A DNA stretch of 64,000 bases. Origin: Burkholderiales bacterium. Its GTDB lineage: Bacteria; Pseudomonadota; Gammaproteobacteria; Burkholderiales; SG8-41. Within the stretch, counting starts at the first letter, position 1. Each line of letters opens with the position of its first letter. Made by a program: the position numbers and the translations under genes. Shown here piece by piece: positions 16,965 to 28,179 of this stretch. The stretch spans positions 123,512 to 187,511 of the forward strand of contig JAHCAG010000003.1 of the NCBI GenBank assembly GCA_019635015.1, read 5' to 3'. A model generated the notes under the pieces. It was not told the DNA's origin and searched no databases. It was given only the letters and a program-made list of their open reading frames with translations.

Positions 16965-17678
16965 CTATTTCAGGAACGGCACCGACAGCAGTCGCAACCC
17001 GACCGAGAACCAGCGCGCATCAGGCTTGCTGCCGTACTGGTTGCCGTAGGTGGTGTCGATTTGCACGTGGTTGGGAATTATCCAATAGCGGATGCCAAAC
17101 TGGAACGACGCTTTGTCACGGCTCTCGCCAAAAGTCTCCGCGATCAGGTACGCACGCGGCGTGATCATCGTTTCGGAACCGATTCCCCAGGTTCCGCGAG
17201 TGCTGCGGTCCTCGCGCAGGTGTCTTGCGCCAACATTGGCGTGCAGTACCAGGCGATCATCAGCAAGAGACAGACTGAGCGGCATGTAGAAGTAGGGACC
17301 GCCCAGCGGCCGTCCGCCATGGGATGCCGGATGTCCGGCGTAACCGGCGGCGAAGGCGATGCCGTAGCCGTTGGTTTCCAGCGATTTCAACAGCGTTTTG
17401 CCCTGCAGCACCAGATCGGAGGTTTCGCTGCCGGCGGCGTTGCCGGTGCGGGCGCCGCCAAGGGTCAACTCGAGGTTCCCGGTGAAATTGCAGGCCGGCA
17501 GTGCCCAGTATTCGCGGCTGCCGCGATTGGTCTTTACCCAGGATTCGACCTGGCAGGCCTTCGGATCAACGATGCGGGCATCGTCGGTGATCATAGGCCG
17601 CGCCGGGTGGGCCGCGACAGGTTGCAGCAGGGGCAATACCATGGCTGCGCAGATGGCGCGGACGATTGCGGATTGCAT
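16965..17678 (-). CDS. secreted beta-barrel-like protein of unknown function
   Basis: A 237-residue protein with a signal peptide (MQSAIVRAICAAMVLPLLQP, cleavage near VAA-HPA). The mature part has alternating hydrophobic and aromatic strands (NLELTLGGARTG, GYGIAFAAGYAGH, YFYMPLSLSLADDRLVLHAN, ASFQFGIRYWIIPNH), and the last strand WFSVGLRLLSVPFLK ends in a large hydrophobic residue. This is what an outer-membrane barrel looks like, although the C-terminal residue is Lys. It starts 6 bp after the alpha/beta hydrolase stop and so belongs to the same transcript. Confidence 0.6.
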   Translation of the reverse strand: MQSAIVRAICAAMVLPLLQPVAAHPARPMITDDARIVDPKACQVESWVKTNRGSREYWALPACNFTGNLELTLGGARTGNAAGSETSDLVLQGKTLLKSLETNGYGIAFAAGYAGHPASHGGRPLGGPYFYMPLSLSLADDRLVLHANVGARHLREDRSTRGTWGIGSETMITPRAYLIAETFGESRDKASFQFGIRYWIIPNHVQIDTTYGNQYGSKPDARWFSVGLRLLSVPFLK

Positions 17679-17684
17679 GGCGTT

Positions 17685-18425
17685 TCAGCGGGTGGCGCGG
17701 TCGAGGAACAGCTTCACCTGTTGCAGCAGTTCGCGCTCCATGCCGTTGAAGAAGTGGTCGGCGCCGGCGACGCTGACCTGGCCGGAGCCGCGCACTTTGC
17801 GGATCGCCTCGGCGCGTTTTGCGGCGTTGTCGAGCACCGCCGGCAGATCCTTTTCGCCCATCAGGTCGAGCACCGGTGCGCGGAAGGTTTCGGGTTTCGT
17901 GTAGTCGCCGGAAATGCCGATGGCGACGAAGGCGTCGATCGCCGGTGTGCCGGCCGTGTTGAGGAACACATTGGTCATGCGCGCGCCGAGGCTGTGTGCG
18001 ACGATCGCGACTTTTTTGTGGCCCTTGCCGCGCATGAAAGTGACCGCGGCGGCAATGCGCTCGGCGGCTTCCGGGAACAGTGGCGGATACTGGTCACCCC
18101 GCGCTTCGGCAGCGAGCACCGGCATCTGCACCGACAGCGTCGCGTAACCCTGCTCCGCGAGGTTGCTGCGCAGCGGATTGATCAGTCCCCAGTCCGGATG
18201 CACGCCGAGGCCGTGGACGACGACCACGCCGGCCTGCGCTTTCGCGTTCGGCGCATGGATGGCGAGGAACTTGCGGCCCGAAGGCAGCGCGAGCTGGACC
18301 GGGTCGCCGACGAGGATGGCCGGCGTGATTTCGGCAGCCCAGCGCTGTTCGCGGGCGTAATCGGCCTGGGCCCAGGCGTTGAGGCTCAGCGCGGCGAGGA
18401 GCAGGATGATCAGTTTGCGCATCAT
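17685..18425 (-). CDS. secreted alpha/beta hydrolase
   Basis: A 246-residue protein with a signal peptide (MMRKLIILLLAALSLNAWA). Hydrolase-fold features: GVVVVHGLGVHPDW (oxyanion region), the nucleophile elbow VAIVAHSLGARM with Ser in AHSLGA, and a catalytic His near the end (VAGADHFFNGMER). The length and the N-terminal region resemble the DUF3530 group of predicted periplasmic hydrolases. The start ATG overlaps the stop of the enoyl-CoA hydratase gene (ATGA), so translation is coupled; a second ATG lies at 18422. The substrate is unknown; esterase or lactonase activity would fit an organic-acid operon. Confidence 0.75.
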   Translation of the reverse strand: MMRKLIILLLAALSLNAWAQADYAREQRWAAEITPAILVGDPVQLALPSGRKFLAIHAPNAKAQAGVVVVHGLGVHPDWGLINPLRSNLAEQGYATLSVQMPVLAAEARGDQYPPLFPEAAERIAAAVTFMRGKGHKKVAIVAHSLGARMTNVFLNTAGTPAIDAFVAIGISGDYTKPETFRAPVLDLMGEKDLPAVLDNAAKRAEAIRKVRGSGQVSVAGADHFFNGMERELLQQVKLFLDRATR

Positions 18426-19201
18426 TGTCCCTTGAAGTCCGGTTTGGTCTTGGCGAGGAAGGCGCGCACGCCTTCGCGGTAGTCTGCGGTGTCGAAGCAC
18501 GCGAAACCCTCATCCCATTCGGCGGGCGGGATGTCGACACCCGGAGTCAGGCGTTCGATGAACTGCTTGTGCCAGCGTGCGACCAGCGGCGCGCCGTCGG
18601 CGATGCGACGCGCCAGTGCGTACGATTCTTTCTCCACCTGGTCATCGGCCACGACGCGGTTGACCAGGCCCTTGCGGTACGCCTCGTCAGCCGTGAACAC
18701 CCGGCCTTCGAGCAGGATTTCCAGCGCCACCGCGCGGCCGACCAGCGCGAGCAGGCCGGCAAGTTCGCCGTAACCCATGGTCAGCCCGAGCTTGCTGATG
18801 GGCACGCCGAAGCGGCTGGACTCGCCGCAGATGCGCATGTCGCACATCGCCGCGATCTCGAGCCCGCCGCCGACGCAGGCGCCTTCGATCAGTGCGACGG
18901 TGGGGTGTTTGCACTGCGCGACCGCCTGCATCGTCGCGTGAATCAGTTCGCCGTAAGCCTTGGCCTGGCGCGCGTCGGCGCGTTCGCCGGCGAATTCGGC
19001 GATGTCGGCACCGGCGGCAAAAGCCTTGCCACCGGCGCCGCGCAGCACGATGCAGCGCAGGCTGTCATCGGCCGCCAGCCGGCGCATGGTGTCGCCGAGC
19101 CCCTCCCACATGCCGCGGTTCAGCGCGTTTAACCGCTCCGGCCGGTTCAGCGTGACGGTGGCAATGTCGCCGTCAGTCGAGGTCAGGACGCTTTCGTTCA
19201 T
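18422..19201 (-). CDS. enoyl-CoA hydratase/isomerase-family protein (paralogue A)
   Basis: A 259-residue crotonase-fold protein. Oxyanion-hole segments: KAFAAGADIAEF (residues about 59-70) and GACVGGGLEIAAMCD (108-121). Glu115 matches the first catalytic Glu of enoyl-CoA hydratase, but the second is missing: the usual GxPE segment reads GVPI (132-135). The reaction may therefore be isomerisation, hydrolysis or decarboxylation rather than hydration. A paralogue with the same replacement lies at 32525. It is followed by the secreted hydrolase (4-bp overlap) and preceded by a TIM-barrel isomerase 9 bp away. Confidence 0.85.
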   Translation of the reverse strand: MNESVLTSTDGDIATVTLNRPERLNALNRGMWEGLGDTMRRLAADDSLRCIVLRGAGGKAFAAGADIAEFAGERADARQAKAYGELIHATMQAVAQCKHPTVALIEGACVGGGLEIAAMCDMRICGESSRFGVPISKLGLTMGYGELAGLLALVGRAVALEILLEGRVFTADEAYRKGLVNRVVADDQVEKESYALARRIADGAPLVARWHKQFIERLTPGVDIPPAEWDEGFACFDTADYREGVRAFLAKTKPDFKGQ

Positions 19202-19210
19202 GCGCGTGTA

Positions 19211-20038
19211 TCAGACTGCCACGTTTGCGGCGCGCGCCTGCTCGACGAGGTAGTGACGCGCTGTCAGCATGTCGTCGAGCTTGGCGAAGGCGTTGGTGTA
19301 GGTGCCGCGGAATCCCTTGTCCTCGATCATGCGGAACATCGCGCCGAAATCGAGGTTGCCCTTGCCCGGGATCAGGTGCTGCTCCCTGCCGTTGCGGAAG
19401 CAGTCGGCGAGGCGGACTTCGCCGACGCGCGAGAAATCGAGCGCGGCGACGAAGCCCTCGATGCCTTCGGGCACAAGGTGCGCGTGGTTGGCCGTGAACG
19501 ACAGTTTGAAGGCTGGAGAGGGGATGTCCCAGTAGTACTGCCATTCCTCGAGCGTGTGGGCGAGGTACTGGACCTCTGCATCTTCGGGCTCCTTGTTCAG
19601 GTTTTCGAGCAGGATCACCGCCTGTTTCTTTTCGGCGTGCGCGCACACCCGCGCCAGCCGTTCTTTGCCGGCATTCATGCGCATCGCCTTGTCGGAACCG
19701 AAGTGGTAGCCGGCATGGACGACGATCCATTGCGCGCCGAGCTTGGGCGAAATATCGACGTAGCTGCGCAGATAGGCTTCGACGCCGTCGCCGACGTAGG
19801 GCGAATATTCGGCGACGTTGACCGCCGACAGCGTGTGCAGCGCGAGGTGCACACCACGCTGTTCAAGCGCCGCTCGCACTTTCGCGCAGCGCGCGTCGTC
19901 GAAGCTGGTAATCGCGTTGGCGGCGGTATCGAGCTGGATGTCGATGTGTTTGACCTTGTGTTTCGCCGCCCATTCGATGGCATCTTCCAGCGGCAGGCGG
20001 CGTCCAATGTCGATGCCGATGCGGTCCAGCAGGCTCAT
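19211..20038 (-). CDS. sugar phosphate isomerase/epimerase-like TIM-barrel protein
   Basis: A 275-residue protein of the xylose-isomerase-like (AP endonuclease 2) TIM-barrel family. Seen: LHTLSAVNVAEYSPYVGDG, WIVVHAGYHFGSD, AVILLENLNKEPEDAEVQYL, and the metal-binding Glu/Asp/His pattern in ENLNKE, VRLADCFRNGREQHLIPGKG (about 205-224) and MIEDKGFRGTY. The start at 20038 (MSLLDRIGIDIGRRL) is preferred to 20092 because of a GGTGA ribosome-binding sequence and a better family N-terminus. It lies between the enoyl-CoA hydratase-like gene and a TctC gene on the same strand. The likely role is isomerisation of a sugar or hydroxy-acid intermediate. Confidence 0.8.
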   Translation of the reverse strand: MSLLDRIGIDIGRRLPLEDAIEWAAKHKVKHIDIQLDTAANAITSFDDARCAKVRAALEQRGVHLALHTLSAVNVAEYSPYVGDGVEAYLRSYVDISPKLGAQWIVVHAGYHFGSDKAMRMNAGKERLARVCAHAEKKQAVILLENLNKEPEDAEVQYLAHTLEEWQYYWDIPSPAFKLSFTANHAHLVPEGIEGFVAALDFSRVGEVRLADCFRNGREQHLIPGKGNLDFGAMFRMIEDKGFRGTYTNAFAKLDDMLTARHYLVEQARAANVAV

Positions 20039-20092
20039 GTGTTCACCGTTATTTTCGTGTTTTGATGTGATGACTGGATTTTGAATCGCCAA

Positions 20093-21055
20093 TCATTCCG
20101 CTTTCGCGCCCGTGGCCTTGACGACCTTGCCCCATTTTTCGGTTTCGGACTTGAGGTAGGCGGCGAATTCGGCGGGCGAATTGATGATGGGGTCGACGCC
20201 CTGGCTTTCGAGTTTCTGCTTGATGTCTTCGCGCGACAGCACCTTGCGATTGGCGGCGTTGAGTGTGTCGATGATCCGTTTTGCCGTCCCTCCCGGGGCA
20301 AGAAGGCCGTACCAGGTGCTGTAGTCGTAGCCGGCGACGCCACTCTCAATCAGCGTCGGTACATCCGGCGTGGCGGGCGAACGCTTGGTGGTGGTCACGC
20401 CCAGCGCGCGCATGCGCCCGCTTTTGACATGGGGGAGGGCTGAGGCGAATGTCGACACCATCATGCTGATCTGGCCGCCGAGCAGGTCGGTCAGCGCGGG
20501 CCCGGTGCCTTTGTACGGAACGTGCACGATGTTGATGTTTGTCTGCAGCTTCAGCAATTCCGCCGCGAGGTGGGTGCCCGACCCGGTGCCCGCGGAGGCA
20601 TAATTGTATTTACCGGGGTTGGCGCGTGCGAGTTCGATGAACTCCTTGAGATTTTTTGCCGGCAAGCCGGGGTGAATGACCAGGATGTTGGGCTGGACTG
20701 CCGAAAACGAGATCGGCGCGAGGTCACGTATCGTGTCGTAACGCAGCTTGGTGTACAGCGTCGCGTTGAAGGCGAGGCTGATATTGCCGAAGAGCAGCGT
20801 ATGGCCGTCATTCGGAGCCCGGGCGACGATTTCCGTTCCCAGCGTCGAGCCGGCGCCGCCGCGGTTGTCGATGATCACCTGATGACCAAGGACTTCCGCG
20901 AGGCCTTGGCCTACGATACGGCCGATGATGTCGGTGCCGCCGCCTGGAGCGAAAGGCACGACAAGGCGCACGGGGCGTTCGGGATATTTCTGTGCCTGCG
21001 CGGCGGGCACCGCGGCAAGCAGTGCTGAAAAGATGATGATGGCATGTCTGAGCAT
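20093..21055 (-). CDS. TctC/Bug solute-binding protein (second copy)
   Basis: A 320-residue periplasmic binding protein with a signal peptide (MLRHAIIIFSALLAAVPAAQ, cleavage after AQA). TctC signatures: YPERPVRLVVPFAPGGGTD, NRGGAGSTLGTEIVARAPND, HVPYKGTGPALTDLLGGQI. It has no TctAB partner here. Its place between the aminotransferase and the isomerase in one minus-strand run suggests that it captures the substrate of that pathway, or works as a sensor component. It is one of three TctC genes in the window. Confidence 0.9.
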   Translation of the reverse strand: MLRHAIIIFSALLAAVPAAQAQKYPERPVRLVVPFAPGGGTDIIGRIVGQGLAEVLGHQVIIDNRGGAGSTLGTEIVARAPNDGHTLLFGNISLAFNATLYTKLRYDTIRDLAPISFSAVQPNILVIHPGLPAKNLKEFIELARANPGKYNYASAGTGSGTHLAAELLKLQTNINIVHVPYKGTGPALTDLLGGQISMMVSTFASALPHVKSGRMRALGVTTTKRSPATPDVPTLIESGVAGYDYSTWYGLLAPGGTAKRIIDTLNAANRKVLSREDIKQKLESQGVDPIINSPAEFAAYLKSETEKWGKVVKATGAKAE

Positions 21056-21154
21056 GAGGCTCCTCCTTCGATTTTTATGCCGGAGCCCGCCGTTTCATGC
21101 AGGCCGATGGGACCCCGGGGAACCCGGAGCATAGCATCGGCCCCTGCGCGCAGC

Positions 21155-22351
21155 CTACGCCGCCTTGGCTGCGCGTGCCGCTGTTTTTGCGCCGGTCAGG
21201 TAGTCCATCGCCGCAGCGACGCCGCCCTTCTTGTGCGGCACGCCGGCCAGTTCCAGTCCCATCTCGACGCCGGCAAGCGTTGCCATCAGCGTCAGGTCGT
21301 TGAAATCGCCGAGGTGGCCGATGCGGAACACCTTGTCGGCAATCTTGCCGAGCCCGCTGCCCAGCGACATGTTGAAACGCTCGAGCACGACCTTGCGGAA
21401 GGCCACTTCGCTGTGGCCCGCGGGCATCAGCACCGCGGTCAGCACCGGCGAATACTCGGCCGGGTTCTGGCACAGGATTTCGAGGCCCCAGGCATTCACC
21501 GCGCGGCGTGCCGCTTCGGCGTGGCGCTGGTGGCGCGCGAACACATGGTCGAGGCCTTCTTCTTCCAGCATGCGCAGCGCTTCGCGCAGGCCGTAGAGCA
21601 GGTTGGTCGCCGGCGTATAGGGGAAGAAGCCGGTCCGGTTGGGGGCGAGCATCTCCTCCCAGGACCAGTACGAACAGGGCAGCTTGGCGGTCTTGCAGGC
21701 GGCCAGCGCTTTCGCCGAAATCGCATTGAAGGACAGGCCCGGCGGCAGCATCAGGCCCTTCTGCGAGCCGGCGACGGTGACATCCACGCCCCACTCATCG
21801 TGGCGGTAGTCGATCGAGCCCAGGCCCGAGATGGTGTCCACCATGAACAGCGCAGGATGTTTCGCGCGGTCTATGGCCTTGCGCACTTCGCCGATGCGCG
21901 AGGTGGCGCCGGTGGAGGTTTCGTTGTGCACCACGCAGACGGCCTTGATCGCGTGCGCCTTGTCTTCGAGCAGGCGCGCCTCGATCGCGGCCGGATCGGC
22001 GCCGTGGCGCCAGTCGCCACTGATGAATTCCGGTTTCAGGCCGAGGCGCAGCGCGAGGTTTTTCCACAGCGTCGCGAACTGGCCGCTTTCATACATCAGC
22101 ACCGTGTCGCCCGGCGACAGGGTGTTGACCAGCGCGGCTTCCCAGGCGCCGGTGCCGGAGGCCGGATAGATCACCACGTCGCCGGCGGTTTTGAATATGC
22201 GCTTCATGCCGGCCAGCACGTCCTTGCCGAGCTGCGCGAATTCGGGGCCGCGGTGGTCGATGACCGGCATGTCGATGGCGCGCATCACGCGCTCGGGGAC
22301 GGTGCTCGGTCCGGGAATCTGCAGGAAGTGGCGGCCGGCGGTGTGGCTCAT
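21155..22351 (-). CDS. class V aminotransferase, serine-glyoxylate type
   Basis: A 398-residue PLP enzyme of fold type I, class V, most like serine-glyoxylate/alanine-glyoxylate aminotransferase. Seen: FLQIPGPSTVPERVMRA at the N-terminus, PASGTGAWEAALVN (PLP phosphate region), DTISGLGSIDYRHDEW (Asp binding the pyridine nitrogen), and Lys198 in VAGSQKGLML, the Schiff-base lysine. The C-terminus IADKVFRIGHLGDFNDLT is typical. The ATG at 22351 is used since the family starts shortly before FLQIPGP. It is divergent from a GntR gene and a GntR-like operator (TTGTATGCA) lies 70 bp upstream, so it is probably controlled by that regulator. Confidence 0.86.
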   Translation of the reverse strand: MSHTAGRHFLQIPGPSTVPERVMRAIDMPVIDHRGPEFAQLGKDVLAGMKRIFKTAGDVVIYPASGTGAWEAALVNTLSPGDTVLMYESGQFATLWKNLALRLGLKPEFISGDWRHGADPAAIEARLLEDKAHAIKAVCVVHNETSTGATSRIGEVRKAIDRAKHPALFMVDTISGLGSIDYRHDEWGVDVTVAGSQKGLMLPPGLSFNAISAKALAACKTAKLPCSYWSWEEMLAPNRTGFFPYTPATNLLYGLREALRMLEEEGLDHVFARHQRHAEAARRAVNAWGLEILCQNPAEYSPVLTAVLMPAGHSEVAFRKVVLERFNMSLGSGLGKIADKVFRIGHLGDFNDLTLMATLAGVEMGLELAGVPHKKGGVAAAMDYLTGAKTAARAAKAA

Positions 22352-22418
22352 GATCGGGCTCCAGAAGGGAGTGGTTGAGCCGGCATGGTAAACCTGTACG
22401 GGCAGCAGGGCAAACAAT

Positions 22419-22432
22419 TTTTGTATGCAAAA
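22419..22432 (-). promoter_or_regulatory. GntR-type operator half of a divergent pair, site 1
   Basis: TTTTGTATGCAAAA is nearly palindromic. It lies 68 bp upstream of the aminotransferase start and shares TTGTATGCA with site 2 in inverted orientation. Regulation by the adjacent GntR protein is inferred. Confidence 0.55.
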
Positions 22433-22469
22433 TGAAGGTAGCAAGCCCGGCCAAGGCATGACTTATATC

Positions 22470-22500
22470 AAGTATTTGTTTTTATTGATTATTATAAATT
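22470..22500 (+). promoter_or_regulatory. AT-rich leader motif, copy 3
   Basis: AAGTATTTGTTTTTATTGAT followed by TATTATAAATT lies between the two GntR-type sites, 48-78 bp before the GntR start. It is a near-exact copy of the motif at 37039 and 51834. Confidence 0.45.
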
Positions 22501-22520
22501 GCCTGAAATCCGCAACGAAG

Positions 22521-22535
22521 GTATTATGCATACAA
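22521..22535 (+). promoter_or_regulatory. GntR-type operator, site 2
   Basis: GTATTATGCATACAA contains the GTAT...ATAC dyad typical of FadR/FCD-type regulators, and TGCATACAA is the inverse of site 1. It ends 12 bp before the GntR start codon, which suits autoregulation. Confidence 0.55.
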
Positions 22536-22547
22536 ACGGAGCCTTCC

Positions 22548-23255
22548 ATGCCGACAAGCCCATTCCCAAATCCATCCAACGTGACCTCCCTGGCCGACCG
22601 CCGGCTGCTGCATGAAACCGTGGTCGACCAGCTGCGCGACCTCATCGTGCAGGGTGAACTGGCGCCGGAAACCAAGCTCAACGAACGCGTGCTCGCCGAA
22701 CGGCTGGGCACTTCGCGCACGCCCCTGCGCGAGGCGATCAAGTTCCTCGCCTCTGAAGGCCTGGTCGAGCTGCTGCCCAATCGCGGCGCGGTGGTGGCGC
22801 CGCTGAAGCCGGAGAAAATGCAGGAAGTCTTCGTCGTGCTGGGCGCACTGGAGGCGCTGGCCGGCGACCTCGTCTGCCGCAATGCGGCCGACACCGACAT
22901 CGCGGACATCCGCGCGCTGCACTTCCACATGCTCGCCCACCACGCCCGCGGCGAACTGGCGCAGTACTTCCGCTACAACCAGCAGATCCACCAGCGCATC
23001 ATCGACTGCGCCGGCAATGCCACGCTGGCCCAGTCCTGGCGCGCGATGAACGCCCATGTCAAACGCGCGCGTTACCTCGCCAACCTGTCGGGCGAACGCT
23101 GGGACAAGGCGGTCAAGGAGCACGAAGAGATGATCGAGGCGCTGACCCGCCGCGACGGCGCGAAGCTGCAGATGCTGCTGCGCGACCATCTGGCGAACAA
23201 ACTGGTGATGGTCATGGAGGCGCTGCAGGCGCGGAAGACGGAGGCCGCGCAATGA
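22548..23255 (+). CDS. GntR-family regulator, FCD (FadR-like) subgroup
   Basis: A 235-residue transcription factor. The N-terminal winged helix (about residues 20-85) includes ETVVDQLRDLIVQGELAPE, LNERVLAERLGTSRTPLREA and LPNRGAVVAPL. The C-terminal FCD ligand domain (about 95-225) carries metal/ligand-binding His residues in LHFHMLAHHARGE, NQQIHQRII and HVKRARYLA. The start ATG at 22548 is chosen because the open frame upstream to 22425 only translates the AT-rich spacer. Its stop overlaps the ATG of the FAD/Fe-S dehydrogenase (ATGA). It is likely to sense an organic acid and control both this operon and the divergent aminotransferase run. Confidence 0.92.
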   Translation: MPTSPFPNPSNVTSLADRRLLHETVVDQLRDLIVQGELAPETKLNERVLAERLGTSRTPLREAIKFLASEGLVELLPNRGAVVAPLKPEKMQEVFVVLGALEALAGDLVCRNAADTDIADIRALHFHMLAHHARGELAQYFRYNQQIHQRIIDCAGNATLAQSWRAMNAHVKRARYLANLSGERWDKAVKEHEEMIEALTRRDGAKLQMLLRDHLANKLVMVMEALQARKTEAAQ

Positions 23256-26152
23256 ATGCTCCGGCACAAAAGGCGCATGTCGCCCGGTCCTCGCCGGACC
23301 GCAGCACTCTTGCGCGCAGGCTGCGCCGCGAAATCCGCGGCGAAGTGCTGTTCGACGCGGCTTCCCGCGGCCGTTATGCCACCGACGCCTCGATCTACCA
23401 GATCGAGCCTGTGGGTGTGGTCATACCGCGCGACGACAACGACGCACTGGCGGCGCTGCAGATCGGCATCGAGGCCGGCGTGCCGGTGCTGCCGCGCGGG
23501 GGAGGCACTTCGCAGTGCGGCCAGACCGTCGGCGCGGCGCTGGTGCTCGACGTGTCGAAGCACCTCAATGAAATCGTCACCTTCGACCGTGATGCGCGCC
23601 GGGTTGTCGTGCAGCCGGGGATCGTGCTCGACCACCTCAATGCCTGGCTGAAACCGCACGGGCTGTGGTTCCCGGTCGACGTCTCGACCAGCGCGCAGGC
23701 GACCATCGGCGGCATGACCGGCAACAATTCCTGCGGCTCGCGCTCGATCGAATACGGCAACATGGTGCACAACGTGCTGGGCATCGATGCCTGGCTCGCC
23801 GATGGCGAGGTCTGCCGTTTCGGCCTGCTGCCGCAGGACCTGTCGCAGCTCGACGGCAGCGAGCGGTACCGTGAAATTGTCCGTCGTATTGCCGCGATCG
23901 CGGCGCGCGAGGCGGAGGAAATCGAGCACCGTTACCCCAAGGTGCTGCGCCGCGTCGGCGGCTATAACCTCGACATGATGCTGCCGCAGGGCGCGAACAT
24001 GGCCCACCTGCTGGTCGGCTCCGAGGGCACGCTGGCCTTTTCACGGCGCATTGAACTGAAGCTGTCGCCGCTGCCGAAACACAAGACGCTGGGGGTCTGT
24101 CATTTCCCGACTTTTTACCAGTCGATGGAAGCGCCGCAGCACATCGTCGGACTGAAACCGGCGGCGGTCGAGCTGGTCGACAGCACCATGATCAATCTCG
24201 CGCGCAGCAATCCGGCGTTCCGGCCGATCGTCGACCAGTGCGTGAAAGGCAATCCCGCGGCCATCCTGCTGGTGGAGTTCGCCGGCGAGGACCGCGATGA
24301 ACAGGTCCGCCGGCTGAAGCAATTGAGTGAATTGATGGCCGACCGCGGCCTGCCCGGCAGCGTGGTCGAAGTCGTCGATCCGGCGCTGCAGCGCGAGTTC
24401 TGGGAAGTGCGCAAGGCGGGACTCAACATCATGATGTCGATGAAGGGCGACGGCAAGCCGGTGTCCTTCATCGAGGACTGCGCGGTGCCGCTGGAGCACC
24501 TCGCCGAATACACCGACAGACTCACGCAGGTCTTCCACAAACACGGCACCAAAGGCACCTGGTATGCGCATGCCTCGGTCGGCTGCCTGCATGTGCGGCC
24601 GGTCCTCGACATGCGCCGCGACGGCGCGCAGAAAATGCGCGCGATCGCCGAGGAGGCGGCGGCGCTGGTGAAACAGTACAAGGGTTCGTACTCCGGCGAA
24701 CACGGCGACGGCCTGGTGCGCTCGGAGTGGATCGCGCCCTTCTTCGGACCGAAACTCACCGCGGCCTTCGGGGAAATCAAGGACCTGTTCGATCCCAAGG
24801 GGCTGATGAACCCGGGCAAGATCGTGCGTCCGTCGAAACAGGATGACCGCAGCCTGTTCCGTTTCAAGCCGGAATACGAGGCGAAGCCGCCCGCAACGGT
24901 GCTCGACTGGTCGGAGTGGGGGGGCATCGATAAAGCCGTCGAGATGTGCAACAACAACGGCCACTGCCGCAAGTTCGACGCCGGCACCATGTGCCCCTCC
25001 TACCGCGTGACCCGCGAGGAGCAGCACCTGACCCGCGGCCGTGCCAACACGCTGCGGCTGGCGCTGTCGGGCCAGCTGGGGCCGAATGCGCTGACCTCGA
25101 ATGCGGTGCGCGACGCGATGGAGCTCTGCGTGTCCTGCAAGGGCTGCAAGCGTGAGTGCCCGACCGGCGTCGACATGGCGAAAATGAAAATCGAGTGGCT
25201 GCACCACTGGCGCCGCCACCACGGCATCAACCTGAAAGAACGCCTGATCGCCTTCCTGCCACGTTACGCGCCCTGGGCGAAACGGGCAGCGCCACTGGTC
25301 AATCTGCTGCAGATGCTGGCGAAACCCTTCCTCGGTTTTGCGTCGAAGCGCTCGCTGCCGGCCTGGCGCAGCGATGCCTTTGCGGCGCCGGTGGCAGCGG
25401 AAACTGCCGGCGGCCGCGAAGTGGTGCTTTTCGTCGACACCTTCAATACGTATTTCGAACCGGAAAATGCCCGCGCCGCCTTGCAGGTATTGCAGGCGGC
25501 CGGCTACACGGTGCATCTGCCGCAACCTGAGGGCGAGACACGGCCGCTGTGCTGCGGCCGTACTTTCCTCGCCGGCGGAATGGTGGACGAAGCGCGGGCG
25601 GAAGCACAACGCATGATCACCGTGCTCAAGCCGTACATCGAACGCGGCGTGCCGGTGCTCGGACTCGAGCCGTCCTGCCTGTTTTCGCTGCGCGACGAAT
25701 TCCTCTCGCTGCTGCCGGGCACCGATGCTGCGGCGCTGGCGCAGCAGGCGCTGCTGTTCGAGGAGTTCATTGCCCGCGAACAGGAGGCCGGCAGATTGCA
25801 GTTGAAGCTGAAGGCGCTGCCGCAGTCCAAGGCGCTGCTGCACGGCCATTGCCACCAGAAGGCTTTCGCCGCGATGCCGGCGGTGCAGAGGGTGCTGGGC
25901 CTGGTGCCGAGCCTGAAGGTGGAGACCATCGAATCGAGCTGCTGCGGCATGGCCGGCAGCTTCGGTTACGAGGCGCGCCATTACGACACCTCGATGCGCA
26001 TGGCCGAACTGTCGCTGCTGCCCAAGGTGCGCGAGGCCGGAGAACAGACGCTGATTGTCGCCGACGGCACCAGCTGCCGCCACCAGATCCACGACGGCGC
26101 ACGCCGCGAAGCGCTGCACGTCGCGCGCGTGCTGGCCGCGGCGCTGGACTGA
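23252..26152 (+). CDS. FAD-linked and Fe-S 2-hydroxyacid dehydrogenase (GlcD-GlcF-like fusion)
   Basis: A 966-residue fused oxidoreductase like E. coli YdiJ, a D-2-hydroxyglutarate dehydrogenase. The N-terminal half is a vanillyl-alcohol-oxidase-type FAD domain ([14 protein letters not shown] near residue 80, and [15 protein letters not shown] near 150) with the FAD-oxidase C domain ([35 protein letters not shown]). The C-terminal part has a ferredoxin-like 4Fe-4S motif [12 protein letters not shown] (near 625) and two CCG heterodisulfide-reductase-type segments (PLCCGRTF near 767, [11 protein letters not shown] near 895). It probably oxidises a D-2-hydroxyacid and passes electrons to quinone or a flavoprotein. 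Translationally coupled to the GntR gene. Confidence 0.9.
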   Translation: MNAPAQKAHVARSSPDRSTLARRLRREIRGEVLFDAASRGRYATDASIYQIEPVGVVIPRDDNDALAALQIGIEAGVPVLPRGGGTSQCGQTVGAALVLDVSKHLNEIVTFDRDARRVVVQPGIVLDHLNAWLKPHGLWFPVDVSTSAQATIGGMTGNNSCGSRSIEYGNMVHNVLGIDAWLADGEVCRFGLLPQDLSQLDGSERYREIVRRIAAIAAREAEEIEHRYPKVLRRVGGYNLDMMLPQGANMAHLLVGSEGTLAFSRRIELKLSPLPKHKTLGVCHFPTFYQSMEAPQHIVGLKPAAVELVDSTMINLARSNPAFRPIVDQCVKGNPAAILLVEFAGEDRDEQVRRLKQLSELMADRGLPGSVVEVVDPALQREFWEVRKAGLNIMMSMKGDGKPVSFIEDCAVPLEHLAEYTDRLTQVFHKHGTKGTWYAHASVGCLHVRPVLDMRRDGAQKMRAIAEEAAALVKQYKGSYSGEHGDGLVRSEWIAPFFGPKLTAAFGEIKDLFDPKGLMNPGKIVRPSKQDDRSLFRFKPEYEAKPPATVLDWSEWGGIDKAVEMCNNNGHCRKFDAGTMCPSYRVTREEQHLTRGRANTLRLALSGQLGPNALTSNAVRDAMELCVSCKGCKRECPTGVDMAKMKIEWLHHWRRHHGINLKERLIAFLPRYAPWAKRAAPLVNLLQMLAKPFLGFASKRSLPAWRSDAFAAPVAAETAGGREVVLFVDTFNTYFEPENARAALQVLQAAGYTVHLPQPEGETRPLCCGRTFLAGGMVDEARAEAQRMITVLKPYIERGVPVLGLEPSCLFSLRDEFLSLLPGTDAAALAQQALLFEEFIAREQEAGRLQLKLKALPQSKALLHGHCHQKAFAAMPAVQRVLGLVPSLKVETIESSCCGMAGSFGYEARHYDTSMRMAELSLLPKVREAGEQTLIVADGTSCRHQIHDGARREALHVARVLAAALD

Positions 26153-26159
26153 TCGCGGC

Positions 26160-28178
<2,019 letters not shown>

Positions 28179-28179
28179 G

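Noticed and set aside
15846..18482. A long open frame (878 codons) on the plus strand
   Set aside because: It lies antisense to gcdH, the PNPOx-like, barrel and hydrolase genes, all with clear family motifs. High-GC codon use often leaves the opposite strand open.
22425..22547. N-terminal extension of the GntR protein, hydrophobic (KYLFLLIIIN)
   Set aside because: This segment only translates the AT-rich leader motif between operator sites. Homologues start at the ATG at 22548.
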